A DNA stretch of 64,000 nucleotides from Crambe crambe. Its lineage: Eukaryota; Porifera; Demospongiae; Poecilosclerida; Crambeidae. How positions within the stretch are numbered: position 1 is the stretch's first letter; every line of letters starts with the position of its first letter. A program made the translations under genes and the position numbers. A model generated the notes under the pieces. That model was not told where the DNA came from. It made no database searches and worked only from the letters and a program-made list of their open reading frames with translations. Shown piece by piece: positions 22,912 through 34,160 of the stretch. The stretch lies in assembly GCA_963924555.1 (NCBI GenBank), contig OZ004597.1:2002404-2066403 (forward strand). Reading direction: 5' to 3'.

Positions 22912-23469
22912 ATAGCTACTACTGATGTCTACCCCGATCATGATCCTCCTCCTTCCTACAATGAAGCGGTTGCTCTAACAAGAAGTAATTATTTTAGCTA
23001 GCTAATCTTAAATTAATAAGTTATCTGATTAACATTGTGTGTGAGCATCTAGCTGAGCTAGCGAGTTTAGCCTGCAGACAGTGCCAGTTATCTATAGACC
23101 CTGAGGGAGGGCCTCTGTCTTGTTGGGGGAGGTCTTGTCATCTTATTATCATCTGAATAATATAGCTAGACCAGATGCCCACATCAACTACACCATTTCT
23201 TCTTCCACAAGTTAGCACTCCTCCATCTGCTGGATTTGCAACTACTCAACTATATGGAACTAATCATCCACCTGCTAGGGCTGTGACTAATCCTGCCAGT
23301 GCTGGAACTAATCATCTCACCTGTGGGTAATTTTGCCAGTGCTGGAACCGCTGATAATCCTGGTGACAGACCTACTCGTACACTGGGACCAAATCCTAAA
23401 TTTAATATGACAGCGTACATCCAGTTGTGTACTGGAATAGGGACAGGATACTGTAAGTCAATAATAATA

Positions 23470-23560
<91 letters not shown>

Positions 23561-24540
23561 TAATAATAATAATAATATATAAATAAATAATTGTTTATTG
23601 TCTGCCAAAACATAGACTAGCTTTGTTTTGAGTTCCTCTAGCTCTCTAACCTTGAGGTGGGATCGAAGGAGGGAGATGCATGACGAGAAGCCAGAAATTG
23701 GCCCATTTAATTGTGTGATGCATGCATGCAGGTGTTTTCTGTGCATGCTGGTATGTGCTTTGTCTTGGAGGAGTAGGTATGGCAATTGCAGTCCTTGCCT
23801 CAGCACTATGGGGTAAATTCATTACCTAGCTATAACAACCACTCCGGTTGGTCCAGTTTTCACCAGACCACTTTTATTAGCTATCTCACCTACAAAACAC
23901 CGCACACCTTAAGTAGCTACTTTATTTTCATCGTCAGTTTGACATGATGTTATAACTAATGAATTCATTGATGCCAAAAAAATCAAAATTCACACTAGTA
24001 TAGGTTACTGATCAGAAAGTGGGCATGGCTATCCAAAAATTTCCATGCACAAGCACTCAAAATTCTGTGGATACACCCCTGTATAATGATCAATCATCCA
24101 TTACAGTGAGCTCATATTTCCACAGCCAACTCAAAGTTGTACAGCTACTCCAACTACCCCCCATACCCTATCAGCTCAGTTGTACTCGGTTCACTTACTG
24201 GAGGAGCATTCATACTGCTATGCGTATTCTGGTGTATTACTTTGGTGGCATTCACAAGAAGTAATGGCTGCTCTGATCCTTGCAGAAGAATTGATCTTGA
24301 TGATAATCGTAATTACACTTTATTACACTTTATTGAATTGCTGTTTTTGGATGGTGGTCATCTTTTTCGTATCTGTGACCACTGGCATTGCTGTCAATGC
24401 CTTTAATGTTGGCTTTTATGGCTATTCAATGCCTATAGCCATCACTATGCATGGGTTGCATCATAGGACTTTTTCTGTGCTGCAATTTGTTGACTTACAG
24501 GTTCATTCAGAAGGAAGCTGGACAAATTTATTGTTTCTGA
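22912..24540 (+). pseudogene. PPPSY four-pass membrane protein, array member 2, inactivated
   Basis: All four exons are present, but with several lesions. The start codon is ATA instead of ATG (22912-22914). Exon 2 has one extra base after the TNH repeat (CATCTCACC against CATCCACC), giving an in-frame TAA. The last exon has a 10-base duplication (TTACACTTTA twice, about 24315-24335) and a 4-base insertion in the ITMG codons (CTATGCATGGG, about 24447). A partner gene could not read this copy in one frame. The intron 2 (ATA)n run is the longest of the array, about 130 bases. Confidence 0.88.
23460..23590. repeat. Long (ATA)n microsatellite in pseudogene copy 2
   Basis: About 43 AAT units with rare interruptions, directly after the donor of intron 2, at the same site as in array members 1, 3 and 4. 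Confidence 0.95.
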
Positions 24541-24839
24541 AATTTCTATTTGTGTGATTTTTTAAACCTTTTATGAGTAGCTAAGTAATACATGAAGGTG
24601 ATGTATAGGGATGACAAGGATGAAGTTGAATGGAGTTTAATTAAAGGAAATGTGATTTCTTTTGTTGTTATCAGGCCAGCTGTTTTTAACTAGTCTCTCA
24701 CGAGCTGGATGGAAGGAGAGGAAGGTTACTTCTGGTAATTAGACATAAGTGGAAGAGAGGCAAGATCAACTATTCTACCAGATATACAACTGTAGCTATT
24801 ATTATGATAATAATACATGCATTGCTTTTTTGATTTCAG

Positions 24840-25477
24840 TGGCTTGTATGTTCTGTCTCATCATTTTGGCTGCTCTTCCAGTTGCAATGATTGTGATTGG
24901 TAAGTGTATATAACTTATACACAGATTATTATTATCATACATGATGATGTGACCCATGCATGAATTTCAGTACTATTATGCAACAAGGATGCATGAAGTG
25001 ACAACTATTATATAAGATTTTTGTGTCGTTATATTAGGTGGTGTGTATCTGGACCGCTGTCCAGGTTGTCGTCTCATTCCTGTCTGGCTCATTGTCTTCG
25101 GAGTGTTTAGTCTCGTCCAGACATTGATAAACGTCATCAAGCGATTCTTCAAGAAATGCCAGAAGCAAAACGATGAAGAAGGTGGAGGTTCTGACTTTGG
25201 TAAACGAGGTGGTAGCTGCCTTGAGACTCTGATCTCCATATTCCTATTTGTCTGGACCATTGTTGGAAGTTACTGGGTCTATCAATTCTATGGGCAGTAT
25301 GAGTTCTGTGTAGATAATGGAATTGCTACTACAAGTCCTGACTGCTGTCATCCAGCACCATACTTGTTTTCTTTTGTGACCCTCACTGTCATCTACATCT
25401 TCTCCATTTTGATGGTGTTTGGCTTCTGCTGCTGTTTCATCTGCCTGGCATTCATTGCAGGGGTATCTTCAGAATGA
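24840..25477 (+). CDS. TMEM272-like protein, 5'-truncated duplicate
   Basis: Only the last two exons of the complete gene are duplicated here (24840-24899 and 25038-25477), with the intron and its borders kept. The frame is intact from VACMFCLIILAALPV to the same C-terminal GVSSE and stop, and the conserved CVDNG and CCHPAPYLFSF segments remain. Exons 1-3, with the start codon and PPSY motifs, are absent. It may be a dead fragment with little decay so far, or it may be spliced to an upstream exon. Changes such as VYQFYGQYEF against VYGYYGVYDF are mostly conservative. No start codon can be assigned. Confidence 0.7.
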
Positions 25478-25705
25478 GAACTATGACTGTGCACAATAAT
25501 TAATTGTAATGAACATTCGCAGTAGAATTGGGTATTATAGGCGACTAAAGGATCCGCGCATGGATTGCGGAATGGGAGGTGTGGCTCCGGCTCCTGTTGT
25601 AGGTGTGGCTCCTGGGCACCTCCCACGGCTAGCTAGCTAAGTAGCTAGCTAAGATTTGGAAGAGTTAACTACTACATTAGGTATAGCTACGAACTTGGGA
25701 GGAAA

Positions 25706-26274
25706 ATGGCTACTACTGATGTCTACCACGATCCTCCTCCTTCCTACAATAAAGCGGTTGCTCTAACAAGATGTAATAATTTTAGCTAGCTAACCTTAAA
25801 TTAAGTTATCTGATTAACATTGTGTATTGCTACCTATCGCAGTATTGTGTAAACATCTAGCTGAGCTAGCGAGTTTAGCCTGCAGACGGTGCCAGTTAGC
25901 TATAGACCCTGAGGGAGGGGCTCTCTCTTATTAGGGGAGGTCTTATCAGTGAGTTATCATCTTATTTTTCATCTGAATAATATAGACCAGATGCCCACAT
26001 CAACTACACCATTTATTAGCACTCCTCCATCTGCTGGAGTTGCAACTACTCAACTATATGGAACTAATCATCCACCTGCTAGGGCTGTGACTAATCCTGC
26101 CAGTGCTGGAACTAATCATCCACCTGTGGGTAATCCTGCCAGTGCTGGAACTGCTTATTTGCCTCCTGTTGCTAATAATACTGGTGACAGACCTACACTG
26201 GGACCAAATTCTAAATTTAATATGACAGCATACATCCAGTTGTGTACTGGAATAGGGAAATGGTACTGTAAGTC

Positions 26275-26326
<52 letters not shown>

Positions 26327-26982
26327 TAATAATAATAATAATAATAGTGATAATAATTTATTGTCTGCCAGAACACAGACTAGCTTTGTTTTGAGTTCCT
26401 CTAGCTTGACGAGAAGCCAGAAATTGGCTAATCATAATAGTGTGATGCATGCATGCAGGTGTTCTCTGTGCTTGCTGGTATGTGCTCTGTATCGGAGGAG
26501 GAGGTATAGCAATTATGGTCCTTGCTTCTTCATTACTATGGGGTAAATTCACTACCTAAATGATCGATTATCCATTACAGTGAGCTCATATTTCCACAGC
26601 CAACTACCCCCCATACCCTATCAGCACAGTTGTACTCAGTTTACTTGCTGGAGGAGCATTCATACTGCTATGCGTATTCTGGTGTATTACTTTGGTGGTG
26701 TTCACAAAAAGTGGGAGTAATGGCCACTCTGATCCATTCAGAAGAATTGATCTTGATGATAATCGTAATTACACTTTATTGAGTTGCTGTTTTTGGATGG
26801 TAGTCATCTTTTTCGTATCTGTGACCACTGGCATTGCTGTCAATGCCATTAATGTTGGCTTTTATGGCTATTCAATGCCTATAGCCATCACTATGGGTTG
26901 CATCATAGGACTTTTTCTGTGCTGCAATTTATTAACTTACAGGTTCATTCGGAAGGAAGCTGGACAAATTTGTTGTTTCTGA
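25706..26982 (+). CDS. PPPSY four-pass membrane protein, array member 3
   Basis: Exons 25706-25772, 25986-26267, 26459-26542 and 26600-26982 join in phase to 271 residues. Exon 1 is six bases shorter than in its siblings and reads VYHDPPPSYNKA, so PPSY is kept. Exon 2 has two to three TNHPP units. The four membrane segments are intact, and the end reads IRKEAGQICCF. It is nearly identical to members 1 and 4 in exons 3 and 4, pointing to recent duplication or gene conversion. An (ATA)n run occupies intron 2 (26275-26346). Function is unknown; the PPxY motif suggests binding to WW-domain proteins. Confidence 0.8.
26275..26346. repeat. (ATA)n microsatellite, array member 3
   Basis: About 24 trinucleotide units, with one slip, after the donor of intron 2. 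Confidence 0.95.
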
Positions 26983-27344
26983 AATTTCTATTTGTGTAAT
27001 TTTATTTTCGTGAACCTTTCATGAGTAGCTAAGTAATTTATGAAAGTGATGTAGGGATGATAAGTGGTCAATAAAATTTTTTAATGGAAACGTTATCTCA
27101 TAAGATAAGGCCAGCTGTTTTTTACCTTAGCCGAATGGAAGGTTATTTCTGGTAACTAGACATAAAGGTAAGATCAACCAGATCTAGCTAGCTATACAAC
27201 TGTAGCCAACTGTACAAAACACAATCCCTGCACATGCAGGTGCTTGGCATTATGGATGAAACTGTTAATTTTTAGGTGCTTGAAGGCAAACTCACTATAG
27301 AAACTGGTATAACAACGGAGATAGCTTACAATACCCTAATTATA

Positions 27345-27545
27345 CTCTTGGGCTATGAGTTCTGTGAATTGCTACTACAAGTCCTGCCTGCTGTCATCCA
27401 GCACCATACCTGTTTTCCTTTGTGACCCTCACTGTCATCTACATCTTCTCCTTTTTGATGGTGTTTGGCTGCTGTTGCTGTTTCATCTGCCTATACAATG
27501 GACCATGCTGGCATTCATTGCTGGGGTATCGATTGACCATCTAGG
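27345..27545 (+). pseudogene. TMEM272-like last-exon fragment
   Basis: It begins at CTTGGGCTATGAGTTCTGTG and covers the ATTSPACCHPAPYLFSF-like part and the final membrane segment. Frame is lost at the start and again before the end (ATGGACCATGC inserted near the FICL codons). Confidence 0.8.
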
Positions 27546-27708
27546 GCATGGTATAGGGAACAGTGTGTTGAATTAAATTTCCCATATGATGGGATAATTT
27601 CATCTAAGAAAATGGAGAATTATACACTGTGTTAGCTATTACATATCTTACACACAAGGATGAATAATTTCAGATGAATAATTTCATTATTTTTGTACAT
27701 GTACGGTT

Positions 27709-27930
27709 TCTGTCTGGCTCATTATCTTGGGCTATGAATTTCTGTGCAGATAATGGAATTGCTACTACAAATCCTGCCTGCTGTCATCCAGCGCCATACC
27801 TGTTTTCTTTTGTGACCGCACCGTCATCTACATCATCTCCTTTTTGATGGTGTTTGGCTGCTGTTACTGTTTCATCTGCCTGGAATCATGGACCATGCTG
27901 GCATTCATTGCTGGGATATCTTCAGATTGA
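27709..27930 (+). pseudogene. TMEM272-like last-exon fragment with the shared internal deletion
   Basis: It has the same joint as the fragment at 22310: CTGGCTCATTATCTTGGG is followed directly by the tyrosine-rich loop and the CADNGIATTNP codons. The last membrane segment carries an insertion (GGAATCATGGACCATGC) also found at 22480-22500. Confidence 0.8.
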
Positions 27931-28219
27931 CTGTGTACAATTATTATGAACCGCGAGACTAAAAAAAGACAACTCGAGAGGGCTTGGATATTAGCTACGA
28001 ACCTGATTTCATCAAAGTCAATAGCTCTGCAAGGATTGGATCGTGGAGCAGCCACTGAACCAAACAGAATATGTACGACTACTCTAGTCTCCTGCACAGG
28101 GGTCCCTGTGCCCTGTGGGCACGTAATTGAGGTGTGGCTCCTGGTCCATGCACGGCCACTTAATTTGGAAGAGCTAACTACTACATTAATTTAGGTATAG
28201 CCACGAACTTAGGAGGAAA

Positions 28220-29477
28220 ATGGCTACTACTGATGTCTACCCCGACCATGATCCTCCTCCTTCCTACAATGAAGCGGTTGCTCTAACAAGAAGTAATTAT
28301 TTAGCTAGCTAACCTTAAATTAAGTTATCTGATTAACATTGTGTGTGAGCATCTAGCTGAGCTAGCGAGTTTTAGCCTGCAGACAGTGCCAGTTATCTAT
28401 AGACCCTGAGGGAGGGCCTCTGTCTTGTTGGGGGAGGTCTTGTCATCCTATTATCATCTGAATAATATAGACCAGATGCCCACATCAACTACACCATTTC
28501 TTCTTCCACAAGTTAGCACTCCTCCATCTGCTGGAGTTGTAACTACTCAACTATATGGTACTAATCATCCACCTGCTAGTGCTGTGACTAATCCTGCCAG
28601 TGCTAGAACTAATCATCCACCTGTGGGTAATCCTGCCAGTGCTGGAACTGCTTATTTGCCACCTGTTGCTAATAATCCTGGTGACAGACCTACACTGGGA
28701 CCAAATCCTAAATTTAATATGACAGCATACATCCAGTTGTGTACTGGAATAGGGACAGGATACTGTAAGTCAATAATAATAATAATATAATAATAATAAT
28801 AATAGAATAATTGTTTATTGTCTGCCAGAACACAGACTAGCTTTGTTTTGAGTTCCTCTAGCTCTCTAACCTCGAGGTGGGATCGAAGGAGGGAGGATGC
28901 ATGGCGAGGAGCCAGACATTGGCTAATCATAATAGTGTGATGCATGCATGCAGGTGTTCTCTGTGCTTGCTGGTATGTGCTCTGTCTTGGAGGAGGAGGT
29001 ATGGCAATTATGGGCCTTGCTTCTTCATTACTATGGGGTAAACTCACTACCTAAATGATCGATTATCCATTATAGTGAGCTCATATTCCCACAGCCATCT
29101 ACCCCCCATACCCTATCAGCACAGCTGTACTCAGTTTACTTGCTGGAGGAGCATTCATACTGCTATGCGTATTCTGGTGTATTACTTTGGTGGTGTTCAC
29201 AAGAAGTGGAAGTAATGGCTGCTCTGATCCATGCAGAAGAATTGATCTTGATGATAATCGTAATTACACCTTATTGAATTGCTGTTTTTGGATGGTAGTC
29301 ATCTTTTTCGTATCTGTGACCACTGGCATTGCTGTCAATGCCTTTAATGTTGGCGATTATGGCTTTTCAATGCCTATAGCCATCACTATGGGTTGCATCA
29401 TAGGACTTTTTCTGTGCTGCAATTTGTTGACTTACTGGTACATTCGGAAGGAAGCTGGACAAATTTGTTGTTACTGA
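28220..29477 (+). CDS. PPPSY four-pass membrane protein, array member 4
   Basis: Exons 28220-28292, 28471-28764, 28954-29037 and 29095-29477 join in phase to 277 residues. The N terminus is again MATTDVYPDHDPPPSYNEA. The repeat exon reads TNHPPASAV, TNHPPVGN and NNPGDRPTLGPN. Membrane segments match member 3, with a distinct loop (NVGDYGFSMP) and end (YIRKEAGQICCY). It has a short intron 2 microsatellite (28770-28806). Upstream it shares the block GGTATAGCCACGAACTTAGG with members 2 and 3, probably the promoter or leader that was duplicated with each unit. Confidence 0.8.
28770..28806. repeat. Short (ATA)n microsatellite, array member 4
   Basis: An interrupted trinucleotide run after the donor of intron 2; the shortest of the four expanded copies. 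Confidence 0.85.
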
Positions 29478-30239
29478 AATTTCTATTTGTGTAATTTTTT
29501 AATTTTTTCTGAACCTTTCATGAGTAGCTAAGTAATTTATGAAGGTGATGTAGGGATGACAAGGATGAAGTTAATAAAATTTATTAAATGGAAATAGAAA
29601 TGTGATTTCTTTTGTTGTTATCTCATAAGATAAGGCCAGCTGTTTTTTACCTAGTCTCTCATGAACCAGATGGAAGGAGAGGAAGGTTATATCTGGTAAC
29701 TTGACATCAGTGGAAGAGAGGCAAGATCAGCTGATATACAACTGTAGCTCAACTGTACTAAACACAATCCCTGCAGCTGCTTGGTGTTATGGATATGAAA
29801 CTGTTGTATTGCTATATATAGTCATTCTATTTATACATATGGCAAACTCACTATAGAAACTGGTACGTATATGGAGATACTATACTCTATTTCTAGCACA
29901 GTTGTATCTGTATTTTGAAAAAGAGCTACAAAAAAATGGAGGCAATGGTTTAATTCTCTGATCCTTGCAGAAAAAGATAGCTAGCTAATCATATTCATAA
30001 TTGATTTACACCACATGCAATGCCACAATGAGTTGTGATGCAATAGATATAGTCATCTCTAGTCCGAAACTATCTACTTGCACAATAAGAGTCTAATTAG
30101 ATATAGCTAGGTAGAACTAAGTTTGCAGTCTAGGACTAATAGCTATCACCAATGGCAATGCTGTATGCGAAAACAATGTAGCTATAGCTGCAAAACCTCC
30201 AAATTCATATTCATTTCTTAACTCCACCTACTTACATAC

Positions 30240-30480
30240 TGACTCCTGCTACTTCTGATGTTTACCCTGATCGCAATCCACCTCCATCCTACTATGAAGT
30301 GGTTGCTCAAAATAGTTAGCTACTTTAATCGCTATATGCATCTAGCTAGCGAGCCAGTTTGGTAGATGCCATGTCATGAAATCACCCTAGCCTAAGGGAG
30401 GATCTCTCTTATAATGATGTTTTATTATCATCTAATAGACCAGATGCCCACATCAAACGTACCATTGCTTTCTTCATGCA
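30240..30480 (+). pseudogene. PPPSY-family fragment (exon 1 and start of exon 2)
   Basis: The exon 1 sequence (GATGTTTACCCTGATCGCAA, PPPSYYEVVAQ codons) is intact except that the start region reads CTCCTGCTACT instead of AAAATGGCTACT. Exon 2 opens with CAGATGCCCACATCAA and breaks after about 40 bases into a tandem repeat. It is a near copy of member 5, which starts 700 bases to the right. Confidence 0.82.
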
Positions 30481-30490
30481 GTACTGCAAA

Positions 30491-30652
30491 CTACTGTAAG
30501 ACAACTCAGAGTTTTGGGGAGTAAGACCAGTTGCTGCAAACTACTGTAAGACAACTCAGAGTTTTGGGGAGTAAGACCAGTTGCTGCAAACTACTGTAAG
30601 ACAACTCAGAGTTTTGGGGAGTAAGACCAGTTGCTGCAAACTACTGTAAGAC
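30491..30652. repeat. 50-base tandem repeat, three identical copies
   Basis: Units at 30491-30540, 30541-30590 and 30591-30640 are identical, followed by a partial unit. Each contains ACAACTCAGAGTTTTGGGGA. The block interrupts the exon 2 remnant of the pseudogene fragment. Confidence 0.97.
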
Positions 30653-30930
30653 CTATTCTAGCACAGTGCATGGTATCTGTGGTTTGATAGAGCTACAAGT
30701 GATGGCCAATCCTTGCAGAAAAAGATGATTCATAATTACACCACATGCAATGCCACAATGAGTTGTGATGCAATAGCTAGTCATCTCTAGTCCGAAACTA
30801 CCTGCAAAATAAGAGTCTAATTAGAACTATAAGTCTAGGGTTGATTTGTAATAATAGCTACCACCAATGGAGCATTCACTTTTAACTCCACCTACTTACA
30901 TCCGTGCTTGCTGTACTACGGCCCGAGAAA

Positions 30931-32448
30931 ATGGCTACTTCTGATGTTTACCCTGATCGCGATCCACCTCCATCCTACTATGAAGTGGTTCCTCAAACAG
31001 GATGTAAATTATAGCTAGCTAGTGAGCATCTAGCTAGCGAGTTGAGCCTGGTAGATGCCCATGTCATGAAATCACCCTAGCCTAACTCTCTTGTTTCTAG
31101 ATAGCTATAGTATCTGTTTCAGCTTATTATCATCTAAATCATTGTAGACCAGATGCCCACATCAAACACACCATTGCTTTCTTCACAAGTTCACCATGTT
31201 AGTGCTGTGACCACTCCTCCATCTGCTAGAGTTGTGACTACTCATCATCCACCTGCTAGAGCTGCAGCTAATCTTTCCAGTGCTGGAACTAATCGTCCAC
31301 CTGCTAGGGCTGTGGCTAATCCTGGGAGCAGAGCCAGTGCTGGAACTAATCGTCCACCTGCTAGGGCTGTGGCTAATCCTGGCCGCGTTGCAATTAATCA
31401 TTCACCTGCTAGAGATGTGGCTAATCCTGGTGGCAGACCTACATGGGGACCAAATCCTAAATTTAATATGATAGCATACATCATGTTCTGTACTGGAATA
31501 GGGACAAATTGGTCATGCTGTAAGTCAATAGTAATAGCTTACTTGTTGGTTGTAATGGTGATATTGTTACAACCCAGGGAGTTGGTCAGGGTGACACCCT
31601 GTTTTATGATACAATAACGATGCCCAAAAAGGGTTATGCCCAGGCTGTATGGTTTACATTCGCCCTCGGGCTCCAGCAATACAGCCTTCATGGTTATGGA
31701 ATAACCTAAACTTGCTTGTTTGTGAGTCTGCCAGATCAGACAAATTTTGTTTTGAGTTTCTCTCTAGCATCTTGAACTGGGATTGGAGAAGGAAAATACC
31801 TGTGATGAGAAGCTGGAAAATGGCCTTAATCCACTATCTTTATAGGTTGTATCGGTGCTTGCTGGTATGTGCTCTGTCTTGGAGGAGGAGGTATAACAAT
31901 TGCAGTCCTCAGCTCAATTTTTTATAGTAAATTCACTACCTATAATATAATCAGTTGATCATTACAGATATAACGATTCTATGTATTCCATAGCCGTCCA
32001 GGTCTCCGCCTATCCTCCTTCCCCCGACGACCCCAATTACCCCCAGTACCCTATTAGCTCTGTTGTACTTGGTTCACTTGCTGGAGGAGCATTCATACTG
32101 CTATGTGTATTCTGGTGTATTACTTTGATGGTGTTCACAAGAAGCGGCCGTAATGGGTGCTCCAATCCTTGCAGAAGAATTCATCTTGATGATAATCGTA
32201 ATTACACTTTATTAAGTTGCTGTTTTTGGATAGTAGTCATCTTTTTCGTATCTGTGACCGTTGGCATTACTGTTAACGCCATTAATATTGCCATTACTAT
32301 TAATGGTAATATTATTTATGATGACCTTGGATTGTCCATGTCTGTAGCCATCACTATGGGTTGCTGTATAGTACTTTTTCTGTGGTGGAATTTGTTAATT
32401 TACTACTGGATTCGGAAGATAACTGGACCAGTGTTTTGTTGTTGCTGA
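30931..32448 (+). CDS. PPPSY four-pass membrane protein, array member 5 (long-loop subtype)
   Basis: Exons 30931-31003, 31148-31519, 31846-31926 and 31994-32448 join in phase to 326 residues. The N terminus is MATSDVYPDRDPPPSYYEV. The repeat exon is longer than in members 1-4, with units TNRPPARAVANPGSRASAG. Exon 4 has an extra tyrosine/proline segment (YPPSPDDPNYPQYP) and a longer outer loop (NAINIAITINGNIIYDD), and ends KITGPVFCCC. The last-exon acceptor is CCATAG before CCGTCCAG; an upstream AG would meet a stop. Intron 2 has no (ATA)n run, only CAATAGTAATAG. This forms a second subtype with member 6. Confidence 0.8.
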
Positions 32449-32593
32449 ATTTGTATACTCTGATTTTTATACAATGATTTTTTAATTCGATACTCCAGTT
32501 TCGGTAAGTGGTCGACATCAAACCGAGAGATGCCATGTGCCACGCCCCTATTATGTAATGACATGTACATGTGTGACCTGCACTGAGTTCTTG

Positions 32594-32668
32594 ATGGCTA
32601 CCAGAAAGAGAGAAGGCTGATTTTCTTGACTCGGGTTCGATCAAGCTTGTCAGTAGAGCAGTAACTGG
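32594..32668 (+). pseudogene. Copied first exon of the four-pass gene at 36872
   Basis: ATGGCTACCAGAAAGAGAG and CTCGGGTTCGATCAAGCTTG match exon 1 of the gene at 36872, but an internal deletion brings a TGA after eight codons. The 70 bases upstream (CTCCAGTTTCGGTAAGTGGT) match that gene's upstream region as well. So the unit duplicated with member 5 ended inside the next gene. Confidence 0.85.
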
Positions 32669-33394
32669 CAACTTGCTGATTCCCTTTTGACATGCATGAC
32701 ATGATGAATAACATGCACCAAGGGTGCATTGAGTCACAAAGTGGCGAGAGGGCCAATGCTCTATACTTAATGACATAGTGTAAATGGCTGCAATATAGAA
32801 CATGGAAGCCAAGGTCGGAATGTGTATTAATAATCTTAGATTCCCATTCCACCAATCTGCTGAATCTAGACACCCAAGCTGAACAATGTGCTGGATAATC
32901 TTGATAAGGTATGCCCTCTGAAGCATTCCACCATTCCAGTATTCCATTCCACAATTCCATTCCACTAGTCCATTCCAACCAAATCAAGACACCCCCTAGA
33001 TGTTGCTAAGTCAATGCTGCCTGCTGTGTAGCTACATGTTATTCATCATGTCATGCATGTCAAAAATGGAACCAGCAAAACATATTTTATTTTAGTTAAA
33101 ATGCTGACTCAGATGTTGCAGCTGTGTGCATGTTATTCATCATGTCATGCATGTTGAAATGGTATCTTTTATACTAGTTAACATGCTGTCAGTTACTAAG
33201 TCAATACTGACTGGCTGCAGCAGCTGTGCACATGCAAGGGCATCAAGCTGCGAAGCAGCAAGAGGGCATGCAACTAGTGTAGACTCTGAAATATAATATA
33301 TTGGTACTATTTTAGTTTACTAGTAAATGGACGTATGCTGACAGAGCCTACCATGTACCAATGGGTATTAAATCTGTGCAACAATTGTACCAGT

Positions 33395-34160
33395 TCAGAT
33401 GCAGGAATCTATAGCATACATCAGTGTGATGCAGTTAAAGGTGGATGTAGCAGCTTGTGTTAAACGTAACCATGAAAAAAATTGCTTTTGGTTGGAGTGC
33501 ACAACACAAGAGGAGACGTGATCATGTTGATCACCTGTTAGTATGGATGTTTGCTGAGTAACATATCTACATATCACTTGAAGGTAGCTAGTATAGGCCC
33601 GTGGATTGGGAACAGTGGAATGGAATACTGGACTAGAATACTACCAATACTATTGATCTAGCTAGTAGCTAGCTAGCTATTAGGCCCAGTTAACCTACAA
33701 TTCATTTCTTCAATGCTAACAAATATGCCCATACCAATAATTATTAATTTTATTGCTCCTCAAATCATGTCATTTTTTGAGTATATATCTAGAAGCATTG
33801 AGAAATATCTGAGAATTATAGTTTATAGCTACAGTATCAGTCTGACCAAATGGTATGGAATGTGGATGTGGGATTCAGCATATGACAGATACAATACTCA
33901 AGAGTTGCATGATCTTACAAGTTCTATATTAGGTTTCAGTAATAATAATCACTTGCCAGCAAACATCCTCAGGGAACTATAGCTAGTAGTAGCAAGTGAT
34001 CAACATGATCACGTCTCCTCTTGTGTTGTGCACTCCAACCCTCTGCCCGATAAGCAACTTTTTTCATGGTTATGTTTAACACAAAGCTGCTACATCCACC
34101 TTTTACTGCATCACACTGATGCATGTTATAGATTCCTGCATCTGAATTGATGCCTGACAT
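33395..34160. repeat. Inverted repeat pair of about 140-160 bases
   Basis: The left arm (about 33395-33540) holds GGTGGATGTAGCAGCTTGTG and GAGGAGACGTGATCATGTTG. The right arm (about 33995-34160) is its diverged reverse complement. About 450 bases of unique sequence lie between. No open frame of note is in the centre. It could be a foldback element or an inverted duplication. Confidence 0.8.

Noticed and set aside
23402..23806. Poly-Leu and poly-Ile open frames over the trinucleotide runs.
   Set aside because: They are readings of the (ATA)n microsatellite and of its flanking intron.
32936..32990. CCATTCC repeats resembling satellite DNA.
   Set aside because: The run is short and is better explained as part of the local inverted repeats.
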